Source of the DNA: Lachnospiraceae bacterium
Lineage (GTDB): Bacteria > Bacillota_A > Clostridia > Lachnospirales > Lachnospiraceae
Direction of reading: 5' to 3'
Assembly (NCBI GenBank): GCA_017652545.1
Contig: JAGCAV010000296.1
Coordinates: 1-7,052, forward strand
Length of the DNA stretch: 7,052 bases
Every line of letters starts with the position of its first letter. Position 1 is the stretch's first letter. The position numbers were made by a program, and so were the translations under genes. Positions 4,722 through 7,052 of this stretch are shown here, piece after piece. The notes under the pieces are model-generated. The model was given only the letters and a program-made list of their open reading frames with translations. It did not search any database and was not told where the DNA came from.

Positions 4722-6611
4722 TTACTGTGCTGCATAGGCTGCCGCGCTGGTTCCGGCAATACGGCCGAATACAACAAAGTCAGCAACCGCGTTGCCGCCC
4801 AGACGGTTGGCACCGTGCACACCGCCGGTGACCTCGCCCGCCGCGAACAGGCCGGGGATCACATTTCCTTCGGTGTCGATGACCTCAGCGGCCGGATCGA
4901 TCTTCAGACCGCCCATGGTGTGATGGATGCCGGCGGTCACGTTGATGGCATAGAACGGCGCGCTGTCAAGCGGAGAAGCAAAGCTGGTGCGGCCGAAGTC
5001 GGGATCTTCCTTTGCTTCCACATAGGAATTCCAGTCTTCCATGGTCTTCGCGAAAGCTTCCGCGTCAATGCCCAGCGCCTCGGCCAGCTCTTCATAGGTC
5101 TCACCCTGAGAGGTGAAGCCCTTGTTGATATAGCCCTGGATAACGCTGGAGGCGTCGACCATTGCCTGGTCCACGATCAGGTAGCTGTGGCTGTTCGTCT
5201 GTGCGATCTCGGCAGCCGAGACAGCGTCTCTTGTACCGACCTCATCCGTGAAGCGGAGGCCTTCCTCGTTGACGAGGATCGCACCGTCACCGCGCAGGCC
5301 TTCCGTGATCAGGGAAGCGGTGTCAGCCTGTACGGTCGGATGGATCTGGATCTGTTCCATATCGACTGTGTCAGCGCCGATGGCCTGTGCCATCTCAATG
5401 CCCTGGCCAAGGATGCCCGGTGCGTTGGTGGTCATGAAGCCTTCCAGTTCAGGCTTTTCTTCCACGACCTTCTCCAGGTTCGCGCCGAAACCGCCTGTCG
5501 CCAGAACAACAGCCTTCGCATTGATCGTGACGGCTTCTCCGGAGGGCCCGACAGCCTCAACACCTGTGACAGCCCCGTCTTCAGTCAGAAGAGAGGTTGC
5601 GGTGGTCTCGAGCATGACATCCACGCCGCGGTCCGTCAGGTTCTGCTGAAGGATCGGAACAATGAAGGAACCGACGGAGATCGTCTTGCCCTCATCATCC
5701 ACCGGACGATGGATACGTTTGACGGAAGCGCCGCCGAAACTGGAAACGGAGGGAAGCGGGGCACCGATGGAATCAAGCCATGCAACGGCATCCGCGCTGT
5801 TTTCCACAAGGGTCTTCACCAGTTCGATATCATTGATTCCCTTGCCGCCGATCATGGTATCCAGCTCAAACAGTTCGGGGGTATCAAAGTATCCTTCCGG
5901 ATTTTCCTGATATGCAGCCCACTGTTCCTGGACAGTTTCTGCAAGATCCGTAATGACCTCATGATCTGCCCAGTTGTCCGCTGCCGCTGCCAGCTGTTTT
6001 TCCACGCCGGCTTCTTCCGCGAATTCATTCTCATCCTGAAGAGGCGTCTTGGCTGCGTTCAGACCGCCTGTAGAGCGGACAGAATTGCCGCCTACCATAG
6101 CCTGGCTTTCGATAATGACGACATTCAGACCGGCATCGATGGCTTCGATGGCTGCGGTCATGCCTGCGCCGCCCGCGCCGATGACAACGACATCGGCATC
6201 GATGACCTGATCTCCTGCGGGCTCCTGCGCCGCTTCTGTCAGAACTTCGACTGCGGCGAAGCCGGCCGGATCGATCCCGGCGGATTCGAGTGCCATGCTT
6301 ACGGCTTCCTTGATCGCGCCGCTGGAAACGGTCGCGCCGGAGATGTCATCCACATCCAGGCTCTGTGCTGCGACCATCTGTTCCGGAAGGGTCTCGCACG
6401 CGACGGAGCCGATGCCCGGTGTTTCATTCTGCTCGGTTACAGTCACGGAAACAAGCGCTTCCGGTGTCGCTACGACCTCGACCACGATCGGTTCACCCTC
6501 GATACCGGGAGCGGAACCGGTAACGGTCACTTCCTCCGCCAGAGCGACACTGCCCGTGAGGGCTGCCGCAAAGATCAGAGAGCAGCATGCTGTCAACAGT
6601 TTTTTGTACAT
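4722..6611 (-). CDS. Secreted FMN- and FAD-containing reductase (fumarate/urocanate reductase-like flavoprotein)
   Basis: A 629-residue flavoprotein predicted to reduce a C=C bond of an unsaturated acid outside the cytoplasmic membrane. Residues 1-25 are a Sec signal peptide with cleavage after VALA. Residues about 30-110 form an FMN_bind domain with ETPGIG (63-68) and DDISGAT (88-94), in which Thr94 is the expected FMN attachment site for ApbE. The FAD_binding_2 domain starts with VVVIGAGGAGM (141-151) and Glu168, which binds the ribose. Residues aligned to Shewanella FccA are all present: His424 (IHPT), Arg461 (GTRD), His564 (HHTMGG) and Arg603 (GANRLGGNA). There is no cytochrome c domain, unlike FccA, so electrons presumably arrive by flavin. 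Thr-Glu at 436-437 resembles fumarate reductases, but the substrate is undetermined. AGGAGG lies 6 nt before the ATG. It is a single gene, convergent with apbE. Confidence 0.9.
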   Translation of the reverse strand: MYKKLLTACCSLIFAAALTGSVALAEEVTVTGSAPGIEGEPIVVEVVATPEALVSVTVTEQNETPGIGSVACETLPEQMVAAQSLDVDDISGATVSSGAIKEAVSMALESAGIDPAGFAAVEVLTEAAQEPAGDQVIDADVVVIGAGGAGMTAAIEAIDAGLNVVIIESQAMVGGNSVRSTGGLNAAKTPLQDENEFAEEAGVEKQLAAAADNWADHEVITDLAETVQEQWAAYQENPEGYFDTPELFELDTMIGGKGINDIELVKTLVENSADAVAWLDSIGAPLPSVSSFGGASVKRIHRPVDDEGKTISVGSFIVPILQQNLTDRGVDVMLETTATSLLTEDGAVTGVEAVGPSGEAVTINAKAVVLATGGFGANLEKVVEEKPELEGFMTTNAPGILGQGIEMAQAIGADTVDMEQIQIHPTVQADTASLITEGLRGDGAILVNEEGLRFTDEVGTRDAVSAAEIAQTNSHSYLIVDQAMVDASSVIQGYINKGFTSQGETYEELAEALGIDAEAFAKTMEDWNSYVEAKEDPDFGRTSFASPLDSAPFYAINVTAGIHHTMGGLKIDPAAEVIDTEGNVIPGLFAAGEVTGGVHGANRLGGNAVADFVVFGRIAGTSAAAYAAQ

Positions 6612-6617
6612 ACTTTA

Positions 6618-6623
6618 CCTCCT
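6618..6623 (-). promoter_or_regulatory. Ribosome binding site of the secreted reductase
   Basis: A perfect AGGAGG on the minus strand, 6 nt before the ATG at 6611, consistent with high translation. The next residues form a clean signal peptide, which confirms the start. Confidence 0.85.
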
Positions 6624-6660
6624 CACATGGGTTATGAATGTATGAATGCTTTGCAGGAAC

Positions 6661-6689
6661 AGTGTAACAGACAGCCTGTGGCGTTGCAA
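6661..6689 (-). promoter_or_regulatory. Candidate promoter of the secreted reductase
   Basis: Read on the minus strand, TTGCAA (6684-6689), a 17-nt spacer and TACACT (6661-6666) form a sigma-A-like promoter, with a TGT extended -10 element just before the hexamer. Transcription would start near 6654, about 43 nt upstream of the reductase ATG. Confidence 0.5.
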
Positions 6690-6701
6690 TAAAAAACGGA
6701 C

Positions 6702-6715
6702 GGAATGTTCATTCC
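6702..6715. promoter_or_regulatory. Palindromic operator candidate between divergent promoters
   Basis: GGAATG-TT-CATTCC is a perfect 6-bp inverted repeat with a 2-bp centre. It lies 12 bp upstream of the reductase -35 box (6684-6689) and 2 bp upstream of the -35 box of the opposite gene (6718-6723). Its form suits a dimeric helix-turn-helix regulator, and TetR-family operators often look like this, but no regulator gene is in the window. Confidence 0.45.
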
Positions 6716-6717
6716 AG

Positions 6718-6746
6718 TTGTCGGGACATTTTTTTTAGATTATAAT
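6718..6746 (+). promoter_or_regulatory. Candidate promoter of the Ig-like surface protein gene
   Basis: TTGTCG (6718-6723), a 17-nt spacer and a perfect TATAAT (6741-6746). The predicted start near 6753 gives an unusually long leader of about 120 nt. Alternative -10-like sequences nearer the gene (around 6815-6837) lack good -35 partners. Confidence 0.55.
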
Positions 6747-6756
6747 AATCACTACA

Positions 6757-6788
6757 GGATTGTGGAAGCTCGAAGAGCGGAACAATCC
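6757..6788 (+). other. Stem-loop in the 5' leader of the Ig-like protein gene
   Basis: GGATTGT (6757-6763) pairs with ACAATCC (6782-6788) as a 7-bp outer stem. GCTC (6768-6771) and GAGC (6775-6778) form an inner stem with loop GAA. Between them is a purine-rich internal loop, GGAA against GGA. There is no T-tract, so it is not a terminator. It starts within a few bases of the predicted transcription start and may stabilise the mRNA or be a small structured leader. I do not recognise it as a known riboswitch. Confidence 0.4.
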
Positions 6789-6872
6789 GTAATCTTACTT
6801 TTGCGACTATATCAGATAATATCAGGCTGACTATGATGTTTTCCACACGGAAAGGACAGGAGGGACATTGCG

Positions 6873-7052
6873 ATGAATAAAAAACGTTTCTGGATCATGC
6901 TTGTGTTGAGCATCTTTATGCTTGTGCTGCCCGTTCAGGCAGCGAAGCTGAACTACACCCGGATCACCCTGACCAAAGGATATACGATGAAACTGAAGGT
7001 CACCGGGACAAAGAAGAAAGTCAAATGGAGCACGTCCAACGCCAGGATCGCC
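6873..7052 (+). CDS. Secreted protein with bacterial Ig-like (BIG_2) domain, N-terminal fragment
   Basis: The first 60 codons of a gene that runs past the right edge of the window. The protein starts MNKKRFW and has a hydrophobic core ending PVQA-A at about residue 23, a typical Sec signal peptide. The mature part begins a BIG_2-like fold: an ITLTKGYTMKLKV strand pair (about residues 31-43) followed by KKVKWSTSNARIA (48-60), matching the family pattern of G-x-T-x-x-L then V-x-W-S-S-S-N-x-x-V/I-A. Such domains usually occur in tandem on cell-surface adhesins, hydrolases or wall-associated proteins. What follows is not visible, so the full function is unknown. AGGAGGG (6858-6864) lies 8 nt before the ATG. 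The gene is divergent from the secreted reductase, with which it shares a 261-bp intergenic region. Confidence 0.8.
   Translation, partial: MNKKRFWIMLVLSIFMLVLPVQAAKLNYTRITLTKGYTMKLKVTGTKKKVKWSTSNARIA

Noticed and set aside
4735..6611. Possible lipobox LTAC near residue 9 of the secreted reductase.
   Set aside because: The Cys comes too early, before the hydrophobic core, for lipoprotein processing. A standard signal peptidase I site follows the full core at residue 25.
4716..6692. A 658-codon open frame on the plus strand.
   Set aside because: It is antisense to the secreted reductase, whose domains and catalytic motifs are unmistakable. The plus-strand translation is rich in Cys, His and Arg and shows no recognisable domain.
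6721..6738. TGTC-GG-GACA followed by eight T residues, which resembles a terminator.
   Set aside because: The loop would be only 2 nt and the stem 4 bp, too weak. The T-tract is better explained as the spacer of the promoter whose -10 is TATAAT at 6741.

Overview
The window looks like a chromosomal segment of a Gram-positive, anaerobic, probably gut-associated member of the Firmicutes (Clostridia such as Lachnospiraceae, or Erysipelotrichia). This rests on strong AGGAGG-type ribosome binding sites, sigma-A-like promoters, a tRNA without an encoded CCA, an HPr/Crh-type protein with a Ser46-like site, a Gx transporter, and Sec-secreted flavoproteins. Base composition is moderate to high for that phylum. 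The assignment is an inference; no rRNA or taxonomic marker is present.

Left part (1-1351): a Gx-family membrane protein gene and the 5' end of pyruvate kinase form a minus-strand operon. Divergent to it is a small plus-strand gene for an HPr-fold protein that has lost the phosphorylatable histidine but kept the regulatory serine loop, so it resembles Crh rather than a true PTS carrier. A tRNA-Arg(ACG) gene follows, with a strong promoter and a Rho-independent terminator.

Centre (1383-4693): three plus-strand genes with short gaps, apbE (FAD:protein FMN transferase), a neurotransmitter:sodium symporter family transporter of the 11-helix bacterial type, and a protein tyrosine phosphatase. They end at a strong hairpin flanked by T- and A-tracts that should terminate transcription in both directions.

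Right part (4722-7052): a secreted flavoprotein reductase of the fumarate/urocanate reductase superfamily lies on the minus strand, convergent to the apbE cluster. It has an N-terminal FMN-binding domain with an SGAT flavinylation motif, which is the expected substrate of ApbE, and a complete FAD-dependent reductase catalytic set. Its upstream region is divergent to a gene for a secreted protein with a bacterial Ig-like (BIG_2) domain, cut by the window end. A perfect GGAATG-TT-CATTCC palindrome sits between the two predicted divergent promoters.

Most coherent reading: apbE attaches FMN to the secreted reductase, giving an extracytoplasmic flavin-based reductase for an unknown, probably alpha,beta-unsaturated acid. 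The Gx transporter may belong to the same extracytoplasmic flavin/electron-transfer theme, but its operon partner is pyruvate kinase, so that link is weak. No CRISPR array, insertion sequence, phage gene or attachment site was seen, and no gene-free stretch exceeds 300 bases.
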